Positions 8,763-17,712 are shown, numbered from the stretch's first letter. The stretch is DNA of 64,000 bases from Pseudomonas sp. DY-1 (GCF_003626975.1 NZ_CP032616.1:992001-1056000); one strand, 5' to 3'. Made by a program: numbers and translations. The notes: a model not told the origin generated them from the sequence alone.

Positions 8763-10118
8763 ATGCGTACCATCGACGTTTCCGCCCTGCTCGACGGGGC
8801 TCGCTTCAATGCCTTTCACGCACGCGTGCTGTTCTGGTGCGCGCTGATCATCATTTTCGACGGCTATGACCTGGTCATCTACGGCGTGGTGCTACCCGCG
8901 CTCATGCAGACCTGGAACCTGACTGCGCTCCAGGCCGGCCTGCTCGGCAGCTGCGCGCTGGTCGGGATGATGTTCGGCGCGCTGTTCTTCGGCCCGCTGT
9001 CCGACCGCATCGGACGCCGCAAGACCATCATGACCTGTGTGGTCCTGTTCAGTGGCTTCACCGTGGTCAACGGCTTCGCCCGCACCCCTGAGGAGTTCGC
9101 CATCTGCCGCTTCATAGCGGGGCTCGGCATCGGCGGCGTCATGCCGAATGTCGTCGCGCTGATGAACGAATACGCGCCGAAGAAGATTCGCAGCACCCTG
9201 GTGGCGGTCATGTTCAGTGGCTATTCGGTAGGGGGCATGCTGTCCGCCGGCCTGGGCATGGTGCTGATACCGCACTGGGGTTGGCAGGCGGTGTTCTTCG
9301 TCGCCGTTGTGCCCTTGCTGGTATTGCCGTTGCTGGTGCGCCAGCTGCCCGAATCGATCAACTTCCTGGTTCGCCAGGGCAAGGTCGGAATGGCCAGTGA
9401 GCTACTGGAAAAGGCCGCCCCGGAATACCGGCCCGGCGCTGGTGATCAACTTGCACTGGCCAAGGGGCAGGCTGGCAAGGCCGCCATTGGCCAGCTCTTC
9501 CACGATGGGCGCTCGCTGAGCACCCTGATGCTCTGGGTGGCGTTCTTCTGCTGCCTGCTGATGGTCTACGCCCTGAGCTCCTGGCTGCCGAAACTGATGA
9601 ATGCTGCCGGCTACGGGCTCAACTCCAGTCTTGCGTTCCTTCTGGTGCTGAACTTCGGGGCCATCTTCGGTGCCATTGGCGGCGGTTGGCTCGGGGACCG
9701 GATCGGTCTCGGTCGGGTGTTGTTCGCCTTCTTCACTCTCGGCGCGCTGTCCCTCAGCCTGTTGGCGCTGAAGTCCCCGCTGCCGGTGCTGTACCTGCTG
9801 ATCGGTGTGGCTGGTGCCTGCACCATCGGCACGCAAATCCTCGCCAACGCCTGCGCGGTGCAGTTCTATCCGGCGCATATCCGTTCCACCGGACTTGGCT
9901 GGGCCATGGGTATCGGCCGCATCGGCGCGATCATCGGCCCGCTGCTGGGCGGTGCGCTGCATGCCGCGCAACTGCCGATTCAGGCGAGCTTCCTGGCCTT
10001 CGCCCTGCCGGGCCTGATCGGTGCCGCCGCTATCCTGGTGTTTCTCTGGCACCGTCCTGGCAATGGAGCGCTGGTCAGCGATGCGATCGACAAGCCGCTG
10101 GAGTCCGTCTCCGGTTGA
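8763..10118 (+). CDS. MFS aromatic acid:H+ symporter (PcaK/BenK type), likely salicylate uptake
   Basis: 451 residues with about 12 membrane segments. The N-terminal DGYDLVIYGVVLPALM and the loop 2-3 motif GPLSDRIGRRKT are diagnostic of the aromatic acid:H+ symporter branch of the major facilitator superfamily; the second-half GGWLGDRIGLGR motif is also present. It lies 72 bp after nahG on the same strand and is probably co-transcribed, so salicylate or a similar benzoate analogue is the likely substrate. A-rich AACAACGACAAGAAG precedes the start. Confidence 0.85.
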   Translation: MRTIDVSALLDGARFNAFHARVLFWCALIIIFDGYDLVIYGVVLPALMQTWNLTALQAGLLGSCALVGMMFGALFFGPLSDRIGRRKTIMTCVVLFSGFTVVNGFARTPEEFAICRFIAGLGIGGVMPNVVALMNEYAPKKIRSTLVAVMFSGYSVGGMLSAGLGMVLIPHWGWQAVFFVAVVPLLVLPLLVRQLPESINFLVRQGKVGMASELLEKAAPEYRPGAGDQLALAKGQAGKAAIGQLFHDGRSLSTLMLWVAFFCCLLMVYALSSWLPKLMNAAGYGLNSSLAFLLVLNFGAIFGAIGGGWLGDRIGLGRVLFAFFTLGALSLSLLALKSPLPVLYLLIGVAGACTIGTQILANACAVQFYPAHIRSTGLGWAMGIGRIGAIIGPLLGGALHAAQLPIQASFLAFALPGLIGAAAILVFLWHRPGNGALVSDAIDKPLESVSG

Positions 10119-10134
10119 GCAAGTAAAGCCGAGA

Positions 10135-10158
10135 CCGCCCCGGATACTGCCGGGGCGG
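10135..10158 (+). terminator. Hairpin after MFS gene, possible terminator
   Basis: Stem CCGCCCCGG / CCGGGGCGG with a 6-base ATACTG loop, 17 bp after the stop codon. No strong T run follows, so termination is plausible but not certain. Confidence 0.5.
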
Positions 10159-10261
10159 GATTCGTCTGAAGTGAACTACTGGGTGCATGTCTGGACTCGC
10201 CCGTCCCTGACCGTAGTGAGCGGGATTGGGACTCGCCGCCCCAATCCCGCCCGTTACATCG

Positions 10262-12004
10262 TCAGCCGCGCGGCAATGGCGGGGTGCGCGGGGGGATCAG
10301 ACGCTTCGAGCCGGTCGATTCGAATGCCGAGGCGAAGCGCAGCAGGGCCGAGTCATCGTATGCGCGACCCGCGAAGGTCAGCCCGATGGGCATGCCGATG
10401 TCCGGCATCACGCCCATCGGCACGGTGACCGTGGGAACGCCCAAATGGCGGATGGCGAGATTGCCGTTGGCAACCCAGATGCCATTGCTCCAGGCGATAT
10501 CCGCGGACTGCGGATTCACATCGGCATCCGCCGGGCCAACGTCGGCCACCGTCGGAAAGAGCACCGCGTCCAGGCCCAACTGGTCCATCCAGTCTTCGAG
10601 GTCCATTCGACGCGTCTTTTCGAGACCGCGCAGACCATCCGGAAGGGTGGGGATCTGGTCCCACTGCTTGATGCCGCGTTCGGCCATGCGCACGTATTCG
10701 TCCATGCCGGCGGCCAGGTCGCCTTCACGGTTCGGCAGGGTGCCCTGGTCGTGGGGGAAGATCTGCGGTCCGTCGACGTCGACGAGGCGGTTCAGCTTGG
10801 GATCGCCGTTGGCGCGCAGGAAGTCATCGAAGCCCCAGGCCGACAGGTCCCAGAGCTCGTCATGCAGGAACTCCTTGGATACCACACCGCGGTTGAACAC
10901 AGTCGGCGCGCCGGGGCGATCGCCCTCGCAGTTGGACACCAGTGGGAAATCGACCTCGACCACTTCGGCCCCGGCCGCTTCGAGTGCCTTGCGCGCCTCT
11001 TCCCAGAGACCGATGACGGAAGGGCGGGTATTGATTCGTTGCCCCGTCGGGCCGCCAATACCCGGTGCTTCGCTGGTGCCGGCTTCCAGATCCTTGTTGA
11101 TGAACATGCGTGGAACGCCGAAGCGTTTGCCCGCCAGGGCCTCGGGCGTGGCAGCGAGATCAAGGTAGGACGCGGGGCGCACCGAAGCGACGCTGGGGAT
11201 CGGCACCCACGGCTGCAGGCGCCACAGGTCGCCACGTTTGTCCGGGTCCTCGGCTACGACCACATCCAGTACTTCCAGCAGGTCGGCCATGGTCCTTGCG
11301 TACGGCACCACGACGTCCATGGTCGGCGTCAACGGCCAGTTGCCGCGTACCGAGATCACCCCGCGCGAAGGCGTGTAGGCGCACAGGCCGTTGTTGGACG
11401 CCGGCCCGCGCCCGCTCGACCAGGTTTCCTCGGCCAGGCCGAATGCCGAGTAACTGGCTGCGGTCGCGGTGCCCGCACCATTGGACGAGCCCGAGGCGAA
11501 CGGCGCGGTGAGGTAGTTCGCGTTGTATGGACTCTCCGCACGACCGTAGACGCCGCGCTGCATGCCACCGTTGGCCATGGGCGGCATGTTGGTCTTGCCC
11601 AGACAGATGGCACCGGCGGCGCGAAGCCGTTCGATGGTGAACGCATCGCGATAGGCGATCAGGTCCTTGAAAGCCGGGCTGCCGGATGCCGCGGTCAGCC
11701 CTTTCACCAGGTAGCTGTCCTTGGCCGTATAGGGAATGCCATCCAGTGGTCCGAGCGTTTCGCCTCGCGCGCGGCGCGCATCGGATGCTTCGGCTTCCTT
11801 GAGCGCCTCGGGGTTGCGAACCACGACTGCGTTCAGAGCGGTTGGGGTGTCGGGACCATCGTAGGCATCGATCCTGGCGAGATAGGCCTGGACCAGCTCG
11901 ACAGCTGTCGTGCGGCCGGACTCGAGCGCGGCGCGCAGTTGGGCAATGGAAACCTCGGTTACCTCGATCATGCTGTCACCGCCGGTGGTTGTTGGGTTAT
12001 GCAT
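10262..12004 (-). CDS. Amidase (amidase signature family)
   Basis: 580 residues. The Ser-Ser-Lys triad of the amidase signature family is visible: Lys95 in YTAKDSYLV, cis-Ser in ASGSSNGAG (about 173-174) and the nucleophile Ser197 in EETWSSGRGPAS. ATG 12004 has a GGAGAGA Shine-Dalgarno; an internal ATG 11 codons later is an alternative. The length exceeds the usual 450-510, with extra sequence between residues 330 and 470. It converges on the salicylate transporter gene, so a role in releasing an aromatic acid from an amide is possible but unproven. Substrate unknown. Confidence 0.8.
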   Translation of the reverse strand: MHNPTTTGGDSMIEVTEVSIAQLRAALESGRTTAVELVQAYLARIDAYDGPDTPTALNAVVVRNPEALKEAEASDARRARGETLGPLDGIPYTAKDSYLVKGLTAASGSPAFKDLIAYRDAFTIERLRAAGAICLGKTNMPPMANGGMQRGVYGRAESPYNANYLTAPFASGSSNGAGTATAASYSAFGLAEETWSSGRGPASNNGLCAYTPSRGVISVRGNWPLTPTMDVVVPYARTMADLLEVLDVVVAEDPDKRGDLWRLQPWVPIPSVASVRPASYLDLAATPEALAGKRFGVPRMFINKDLEAGTSEAPGIGGPTGQRINTRPSVIGLWEEARKALEAAGAEVVEVDFPLVSNCEGDRPGAPTVFNRGVVSKEFLHDELWDLSAWGFDDFLRANGDPKLNRLVDVDGPQIFPHDQGTLPNREGDLAAGMDEYVRMAERGIKQWDQIPTLPDGLRGLEKTRRMDLEDWMDQLGLDAVLFPTVADVGPADADVNPQSADIAWSNGIWVANGNLAIRHLGVPTVTVPMGVMPDIGMPIGLTFAGRAYDDSALLRFASAFESTGSKRLIPPRTPPLPRG

Positions 12005-12488
12005 TGAATCTCTCCATCACGCTGAACGCGGGGTCCAGGAACATCAACTTGCTAGAACCAGTACTCATTTCGGCCCTCGTTTCAGCGCAACACGGCTCAG
12101 GGCTCGGCTGAAACCAGGGCCAGGGTATTCAGCGCACTATTTTGCACCAAGCGCGATGTGGATGAGTCGCTGACATGCATCGACTGTCGATGGCAAGCAT
12201 CCCGGCCGCCAGGGTTGCGCATGCGTGTGGAGGCGGCCCGTCTTCAGGTCGAAGACGGGCGGCACGCCCCGGGAGTTTCGCCGAAGCGCACGCAAGGCTG
12301 AACCATCGCGGTCAGCGATCAGTGCTGGCAGAAGCGGGCCCGGTTGCCGAAACGACCAGGCATTTGCAGGTTGAACGAGGCCCAATAGGGAACTTGCCAA
12401 GGAACACCGCTTGGCGGCTCCACCGCATGGGCCGGGATAATCGGTTGTAATGAAAGAGCCGGGAATCCTGGCCAGAGGAGGGCATGTC
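12005..12488. other. Gene-free interval with a strong hairpin
   Basis: 484 bp between the amidase start and a small secreted-protein gene. It holds a perfect 10-bp stem at 12236-12260 (GCCCGTCTTC / GAAGACGGGC, loop AGGTC) without a T run. A 91-codon frame on the plus strand (12175-12450) has no convincing start or composition. No other feature was recognised. Confidence 0.5.
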
Positions 12489-12740
12489 ATGCCTATTAGT
12501 CGATTTTCTGTGTGGGTGGTTGCGATGTTCCTGACGGTTTCGGCAGGTGCGTCCTGGGCCACTGAGCAGGCCGAACAACGCCGGGCCGCACGCGAAGTGC
12601 GGCAGGAAACACGGCAGGACTCACGCCAGATCAAGCAGGACTGCCGCGCCGCTGACCAGCAGTACAACGCACAGTGTCGGCAGGACAAGCGCGAGACCAA
12701 GCAGCAGGGGCGAGAGAGGGCAAGGGACATCAAGTACTGA
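12489..12740 (+). CDS. Small exported basic protein of unknown function
   Basis: 83 residues from ATG 12489, preceded by the Shine-Dalgarno GAGGAGG. A signal peptide (MPISRFSVWVVAMFLTVSAGASWA) is followed by a highly charged, Arg/Gln/Lys-rich helix (EQAEQRRAAREVRQETRQDSR and onward) with two cysteines (CRAADQQYNAQC). The mature part looks like a long amphipathic or coiled helix in the periplasm. Not recognised as a named family. A REP palindrome follows 25 bp after the stop. Confidence 0.65.
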   Translation: MPISRFSVWVVAMFLTVSAGASWATEQAEQRRAAREVRQETRQDSRQIKQDCRAADQQYNAQCRQDKRETKQQGRERARDIKY

Positions 12741-12764
12741 GCACGCTTTGCAGACCTGGCTTTG

Positions 12765-12828
12765 TGTAGGAGCGAGCGTGCTCGCGAAAGTCGAGCTCAG
12801 CAGGTTCGCGAGCAAGCTCGCTCCTACA
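12765..12828. repeat. REP/BIME-type palindrome
   Basis: Inverted arms of 24 bases, TGTAGGAGCGAGCGTGCTCG... and its near-complement ending CGAGCAAGCTCGCTCCTACA, separated by 16 bp. It lies between convergent genes, the usual location of Pseudomonas REP elements. Confidence 0.75.
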
Positions 12829-12863
12829 TGCCACGCTCCGAGCACAATGGGTGCTTGGAGGAC

Positions 12864-15344
12864 TCAGTTCTCCGCCATCGACCGTTCGTGGACGTACTGC
12901 TTGAACTGTTCGGCCGGAAGAGGGCGGGAGAACAGGTTGCCCTGGTAGGTGTGACAACCGTGGCTGACGAGGAAGGCGCGTTGGGCCTCGGTTTCCACGC
13001 CTTCGGCAATCACCGAGAGCCCGAGGATCTGGCTCAAACTCACGATGGCGCAGGCGATGGCTGCGTCATTGGGGTCGACCAGCACGTCGCGGATGAACGA
13101 CTTGTCGATCTTCAGCTGGTCCAGCGGCAGGCTCTTCAGGTAGGAGAGCGACGAGTAGCCGGTGCCGAAATCGTCCAGTGACAGGCCAATACCGATCTCC
13201 TTCAGTTCGATCATCTTGGCGACGGTATTTTCCATGTCTTCCACCAGCAGCCCCTCGGTCAGCTCGAGCTTGAGCCTCCTCGGGTCGGCACCCGTGTAGC
13301 GCAGCACGGTCAGTACCTCTTCCACGAAGTCGGGGTGGTGGAACTGGCGGGCGCTGACGTTCACCGCGACGACCAGTCGGGCGGTTTCCGGGTGCTTGGC
13401 CCAGGTCGTCAGCTGAGCGCACGCGGTTTGCAGTGCCCAGCGACCGAGCGGCAGGATGAGTCCGGTTTCCTCCGCCAGCGGGATGAAATCGGCCGGCAAC
13501 ACATTGCCGCGTTCGGGGTGCTGCCAGCGCATGAGTGCCTCTGCACCCACGATGCGGCCCTGGCTGTTCACCTGAGGCTGGAAGTGCAGCGATAGTTCCT
13601 TGCTTTGCAGGCCTTGTCTCAGGTCGGACTCCAGTCTGGCGCGGGCAGTGGCGACGGCCTGCATCTCCGGGTCGAAGAAACGCATGGTGTTGCGTCCGGC
13701 GGCCTTGGCGCGATACATCGCGAGGTCCGCGCGCTTCATGATGTCGTCGACGGTATTGAGCTGCCCTTGGAACAGGGCGATGCCCAGGCTGGGCGTGCTG
13801 TGGTGTTCGTAGCCGTCCAGCGGGTAGGACAGGTTCAGCGAGCTGAGGATCTTCTCGCAGATGGTCTTGGCCTGGATGGCGGCATCCGGGGGGTTCTCGC
13901 TGAGTCCTTCCAGCAGGACCACGAACTCGTCGCCGCCAAGGCGGGCGACGGTATCGCTTTCGCGAATGCAGGCGGACAGACGATGGGCGACCTGTTGCAG
14001 CAGCATGTCGCCCCGGTCGTGCCCCAGGGTGTCGTTGAGGGCCTTGAAGTTGTCCAGGTCGATCAGGATGACTGCGCTCGTGTGCTGGCTGCGGGCGCTG
14101 CTGGCCAGCGCGTGCTGCAGGCGATCCAGCATGAGTCGCCGGTTGGCCAGGCCAGTGAGTTGGTCGTAGAAGGCCAGGCGCTTGACCTCCTGCTCCGCGG
14201 CTTTGCGGTGGGAAATGTCGGTGTTGATCGACAGCACGGACTGCGGCAGGCCGTTGTCGTCGCGTACAAGGGTGCGGTGGCTCTCGAAGTTGATGGTGCT
14301 GCCATCCCTGCGTCGCAACGTTACCTCTCCCGACCAGTCGCCCAGTTCGATCAGGCTATGGGTGGCCGTGTCGATGGGGGCATGGCTAGGGTAAATGAGC
14401 CCCTGGGCCGACATGCCCAGCGCCTCGTCCCTGGTCAGTCCGTAAAGTCGCTCGGCGCTCCTGTTCCAGTAGAGGATGCGGTGATCCATGTCGTGTACGA
14501 CGATGGCGTCCTGGGCCTTGTCCAGCAGCGATGCCTGCTGGCGGAACTGCCGTTCACTCTCGCGCAGTACGCTCAGGTAGCCTTCGCGCTCTGCAGCGTG
14601 GGACTCCATTTCACGTCGGATACGGCGCCCGTAGAAGACGGCTGCGGTAACCATCAGCAGCACGAAGACCATGATGGCGTATTCGATCCGGCGCAGTTCC
14701 TCGACCGATTCCAGTTCCTCCTCCAGGAGCTTGCTTTGGATCAGGCCGACGCGTTCGCGCACGGCGGCAAGGGAGGCGAGCAACTTGGCGTACTTGCGGT
14801 CCATGGTCGCCATGCGCTTGCCGGCTTCGTCCGACTTGCCTTCACGGAAGAACGAGAAGATGAGCGTGGCCTCTTTCACCATTTCGACCATGGCCGAGTC
14901 GACCTCTGCCACTTCACCCTTCAGGGCGAGCGTGAAAGCCTGGATGTCCGCGCTGTGTTCGGCCTGATTGGCGATTCGCACTTCCAATTGCTGCTTGGCG
15001 TTCGCCAGATGCTCGTCGAAGGCACGCAAGGCGGCAGTCATGTTCTGCGATTCGGCTTCGACATCATGGGTGTCGAACACGTTGTTGCCCGGCGCGTTCA
15101 CTTCCGAGGCCAGGCTTCCAAGGGTCGAATAAGCGGAAAGCTGCTGGACCCAGGACTGGTTGGCCTTGATGGAGCGGTGGTAGGTATCGACGATCAGGTG
15201 GTTCAGGAGAACGCTCAGCACCACGACCAGCACGTCGAAGCCCGCAAGGAAGAAGTACATGCGGTGCCAGCGGGTCGTGGGTTGATTGTTCGAGTGGGCA
15301 GATATGACTTGGTTGGCAGCGCTTTCGCTCTCGAACGAATCCAT
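12864..15344 (-). CDS. Membrane sensor with PAS, GGDEF and EAL domains (c-di-GMP turnover)
   Basis: 826 residues from ATG 15344 (GGAG Shine-Dalgarno); a 48-codon longer frame lacks one. Order: cytoplasmic start, TM1 (about 28-52), helical periplasmic domain to about 225, TM2 (EYAIMVFVLLMVTAAVFY), PAS (about 265-375), GGDEF (ARLGGDEFVVLLEG) and EAL (about 565-815). The cyclase motif is intact. The phosphodiesterase motifs are also intact: GAEALMRW, LELTEG, DDFGTGYSS, IDKSF and AEGVET. The protein could therefore make or degrade c-di-GMP. It stands alone, so its signal is unknown. Confidence 0.88.
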   Translation of the reverse strand: MDSFESESAANQVISAHSNNQPTTRWHRMYFFLAGFDVLVVVLSVLLNHLIVDTYHRSIKANQSWVQQLSAYSTLGSLASEVNAPGNNVFDTHDVEAESQNMTAALRAFDEHLANAKQQLEVRIANQAEHSADIQAFTLALKGEVAEVDSAMVEMVKEATLIFSFFREGKSDEAGKRMATMDRKYAKLLASLAAVRERVGLIQSKLLEEELESVEELRRIEYAIMVFVLLMVTAAVFYGRRIRREMESHAAEREGYLSVLRESERQFRQQASLLDKAQDAIVVHDMDHRILYWNRSAERLYGLTRDEALGMSAQGLIYPSHAPIDTATHSLIELGDWSGEVTLRRRDGSTINFESHRTLVRDDNGLPQSVLSINTDISHRKAAEQEVKRLAFYDQLTGLANRRLMLDRLQHALASSARSQHTSAVILIDLDNFKALNDTLGHDRGDMLLQQVAHRLSACIRESDTVARLGGDEFVVLLEGLSENPPDAAIQAKTICEKILSSLNLSYPLDGYEHHSTPSLGIALFQGQLNTVDDIMKRADLAMYRAKAAGRNTMRFFDPEMQAVATARARLESDLRQGLQSKELSLHFQPQVNSQGRIVGAEALMRWQHPERGNVLPADFIPLAEETGLILPLGRWALQTACAQLTTWAKHPETARLVVAVNVSARQFHHPDFVEEVLTVLRYTGADPRRLKLELTEGLLVEDMENTVAKMIELKEIGIGLSLDDFGTGYSSLSYLKSLPLDQLKIDKSFIRDVLVDPNDAAIACAIVSLSQILGLSVIAEGVETEAQRAFLVSHGCHTYQGNLFSRPLPAEQFKQYVHERSMAEN

Positions 15345-16009
15345 TTCACGATCTCCAACCAACGTCCCTATGTATGGACCTGATAAGCGCCGTTCAAAAA
15401 GCAAGACATCCTGTTCGTTCAACCCCGGCACCGGATCCCCCGGAACTGGCGCCAGATACCGATTTCCATTCGGTGTGGTGACACTCAAAGCATAGCCATG
15501 GATTTGCCATTATTTCGCGGGCCGACTGCTGGTCCGCAGGTGGCGACGGGCTGTCGAGATGAGCGCGGCAATTCCAGCGGCCGTATCCATGGTTAGGCTA
15601 TTTCCCGCGCGATCACCGTGCAGTCCGGCAGGCTCAGACGCTGCGGTTCGCCATCAGCGGGAAATCGCGCTGAGTGGGTGGGCACTCCAGGACGGGTCCC
15701 TCCGATTTTGTGCAGGCACCGGGGCTGGGCAATAAGAAGTGCCCGGTCGTTAGATTGAATATTCACTAGGGTTATTTGCTAATTCCTGAAACGCATATCC
15801 ATTGCGCCGATAAAGCCGCTATCGATTCATGCCTGTTCGTGATCGCGGGCAATTCGCTGTGATCACGAAAGCAGCCACTGCAATCCATGGCGAAAACGCC
15901 GGCCGGGCATGTCCGGCCGACGCTGCCTCGTCACCTTGTCCGACAGATTCGCACCCCTAGAATCGGCCCCATTCCGGTTACACATTCCATCCTTTGAGGG
16001 AGCGCCACC
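15345..16009. other. Long gene-free interval upstream of the Met-rich gene
   Basis: 665 bp between divergent genes. The stretch 15745-15830 is AT-rich (TTAGATTGAATATTCACTAG and following), a plausible promoter zone for the Met/Cys-rich gene, and there is a short dyad around 15838-15862 (GTGATCGCGGGCAATTCGC..GTGATCACG). No open frame with a credible start was found. Confidence 0.45.
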
Positions 16010-16519
16010 ATGATGAATGCCATGCAGATGCAAATGCCGATGTCCGCCAACACCATGATGCCGATGATGGGCATGCCCATGATGATGGCCACCATGCAGT
16101 GCGACATGCAGGACGACGGCATGATGTGCAAGATGATGCCGGCCATGGGCATGGACATGACGATGTTCCGCAACAGCGCGGAAATGATGGCGATGATGAT
16201 GAACTGCGGCATGCCGATGATGATGCACTGCGGCAACATGTCGATGATGTGCATGTCCCAGGCCGGCATGGCCATGATGCCGATGCTGAACATGATGCCG
16301 ATGATGGGGATGGGCATGCCCATGCCCATGCCGTCCATGAAGTGCATGATGGAGTGCTCGACGCAGGGCGACGCCATGATGTGCAAGATGATGCCGATGC
16401 AGGGCATGAACATGGAAATGTTCAAGAACTGCTGCGCCCTGATGATGAAAATGACAGAGTGCGGCATGCCCATGATGATGAGCTGCAACGGCATGCCGAT
16501 GATGTGCTGCACCTGCTGA
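16010..16519 (+). CDS. Methionine/cysteine-rich duplicated protein, putative metal-binding
   Basis: 169 residues of which I count 70 Met (41%) and 15 Cys. The ATG follows a GAGGGAG Shine-Dalgarno and a strong terminator follows the stop, so this is a real single-gene transcript. It contains two copies of a domain offset by exactly 85 residues: Cys31, 40, 66, 74 and 81 match Cys116, 125, 151, 159 and 166, with MMCKMMP, MF-R/K-N and CGMPMMM conserved. A Met-only linker (about 86-110) joins them. There is no signal peptide, so it is probably cytoplasmic. Thioether and thiol density suggests binding of Cu(I)/Ag(I) or oxidant scavenging; this is inference. Not recognised as a named family. Confidence 0.8.
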   Translation: MMNAMQMQMPMSANTMMPMMGMPMMMATMQCDMQDDGMMCKMMPAMGMDMTMFRNSAEMMAMMMNCGMPMMMHCGNMSMMCMSQAGMAMMPMLNMMPMMGMGMPMPMPSMKCMMECSTQGDAMMCKMMPMQGMNMEMFKNCCALMMKMTECGMPMMMSCNGMPMMCCTC

Positions 16520-16532
16520 TTGGCAGGATGTG

Positions 16533-16572
16533 AAAAAGCCCGGCCGGGAATCCCGCCGGGCTTTTTTTTTTT
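16533..16572 (+). terminator. Rho-independent terminator after Met-rich gene
   Basis: Stem AAAAAGCCCGGC / GCCGGGCTTTTT (12 bp) with a 10-base loop followed by an uninterrupted T run, 13 bp after the stop codon. Confidence 0.9.
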
Positions 16573-16722
16573 GTGCCTGCTCGTCAGGTCTTGGCGCGAC
16601 GCAGGGCAGTCGTAGGGCGGACATCGCTCTTCATGTCCACCATCGCGGTTCGGCATGGCACTGATGGTGGATCGGTGAAGCGTGATCCACCTTTGTGGGG
16701 GTGTGTGGGGAAGAAGGGCGGC

Positions 16723-17349
16723 TCAGTCGAGCCGCTCGGCGTAGGTGGTAACCAGGTAGGCCACCGCTTCGCTGTTGGAGGGGTTGCGGTAGGCGTGGGG
16801 TTGGTCGGCGTAGAACAGGATCGAATCGCCGGTGGCGAGCAGGAAGCGTTCCTCGTTCACGCTGATCTCCAGCACGCCCTGGGCGACGACCAGGTTTTCC
16901 TGGGTGCCGGGGGCATGGCCGGGAGAGTCCTCGGTGGCCAGTCCCGCCAGGCGCAACTCATAGAATTCCACCTGGCGCGAACAATCGAAGGGAAACAACG
17001 CGCGGCTGACGAAGCTGCCGTCGCTGCTCACCAGGCGCTTGCTCTGGCGTGCCGGTAGTACGGCGACGCCGTCGAATGCGCGGTCATCCAGGAATGCGGC
17101 CACAGAGACCTTCAGACCCTGGGCAATCTTGCACAGCACCTTGATCGAGGGAACGCTGCGCCCGGATTCGATTTGCGCCAGCATGGCGCGGCTCACGCCG
17201 GAAACGCGGGCCAGACCGTCCAGCGAGAGGTTGCGCTTGGCGCGCAGGCGCAACAGGTTGCTGGCGACGCGCTGGCTGATTGGGTCGTCCACGGCAGTGG
17301 CCGAGAGCAACACCTGGTCAACGGCGTCGAGAGGTAGCGAATGACCCAT
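16723..17349 (-). CDS. XRE-family regulator with C-terminal cupin domain
   Basis: 208 residues. Residues about 25-85 are an XRE helix-turn-helix (LDGLARVSGVSRAMLAQIESGRSVPSIKVLCKIAQGL), and 110-205 a small cupin barrel (HAPGTQENLVVAQGVLEI...GDSILFYADQPHAYRNP). This HTH-cupin architecture is common in Pseudomonas regulators of amino acid or polyamine metabolism, the cupin binding a small effector. It starts 3 bp after the stop of a 53-codon gene, so the two are translationally linked. No obvious target gene is adjacent. Confidence 0.85.
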   Translation of the reverse strand: MGHSLPLDAVDQVLLSATAVDDPISQRVASNLLRLRAKRNLSLDGLARVSGVSRAMLAQIESGRSVPSIKVLCKIAQGLKVSVAAFLDDRAFDGVAVLPARQSKRLVSSDGSFVSRALFPFDCSRQVEFYELRLAGLATEDSPGHAPGTQENLVVAQGVLEISVNEERFLLATGDSILFYADQPHAYRNPSNSEAVAYLVTTYAERLD

Positions 17350-17352
17350 GAC

Positions 17353-17514
17353 TCACGCCTCGCGAATGCCATTTTCCCTCTGTTGCTGGATGAGCTGGAA
17401 AGCCCCGTAACCAGCCCGGCATGCGTACATCGTCCACATCAGCTCGGCCATGCGGCGCGCTTGACGGCGCGTGCGATAGCGGGCGAGGTCGATGACGTTG
17501 TCGGTGCGGTCCAT
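17353..17514 (-). CDS. Small basic protein encoded upstream of the XRE-cupin regulator
   Basis: 53 residues (MDRTDNVIDLARYRTRRQARRMAELMWTMYACR...), ATG 17514 with an AAGGAG Shine-Dalgarno. The stop is followed after 3 bp by the start of the XRE-cupin gene, so they form a tight operon. The N-terminal VIDLARYRTRRQARR segment is Arg-rich, and the remainder is a short amphipathic helix. No family recognised. Evidence for reality is the ribosome site, the spacing and a coding-like third-position GC bias. Confidence 0.65.
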   Translation of the reverse strand: MDRTDNVIDLARYRTRRQARRMAELMWTMYACRAGYGAFQLIQQQRENGIREA

Positions 17515-17681
17515 GATGCAGCTCCTTGGGGAGTCCTGAGGGTTACGGGAGCAAGACTAGCTTTTGTCTTCTTAGATCAATAAATACTTAATTATTATTT
17601 GGTAATTCGTTTTGGATATTTAAAGGCGAACGCTCGTTTGGCGCGTGCGGCGCCCCAGGGGCTGTGACTGCTTGATCCGAA

Positions 17682-17712
17682 AAGAAGAAGCCAGGGCGTG
17701 GGCCCTGGCTTC
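17682..17712 (-). terminator. Terminator of the fimbrial adhesin-like gene
   Basis: On the minus strand a stem of about 10 bp (AAGCCAGGGC / GCCCTGGCTT) is followed by CTTCTTTTC, 33 bp after the stop at 17745. Confidence 0.7.

Noticed and set aside
10021..10428. Plus-strand frames continuing past the MFS stop
   Set aside because: They run out of frame through the MFS end and antisense to the amidase; no independent signals.
12175..12450. 91-codon plus-strand frame before the small exported protein
   Set aside because: No Shine-Dalgarno, mixed composition and overlap with a hairpin; kept as gene-free.
13605..15383. 592-codon plus-strand frame opposite the GGDEF/EAL gene
   Set aside because: Antisense shadow caused by high third-position GC; the minus-strand frame has complete domain motifs.
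15863..16656. His-rich minus-strand frames of 241-253 codons and an Asp/His-rich plus-strand frame over the Met-rich gene
   Set aside because: They are complements or shifts of repeated ATG codons (CAT gives His, TGA/GAT gives Asp). Only the frame from 16010 has a Shine-Dalgarno, a matching terminator and an internal duplication with conserved Cys spacing.
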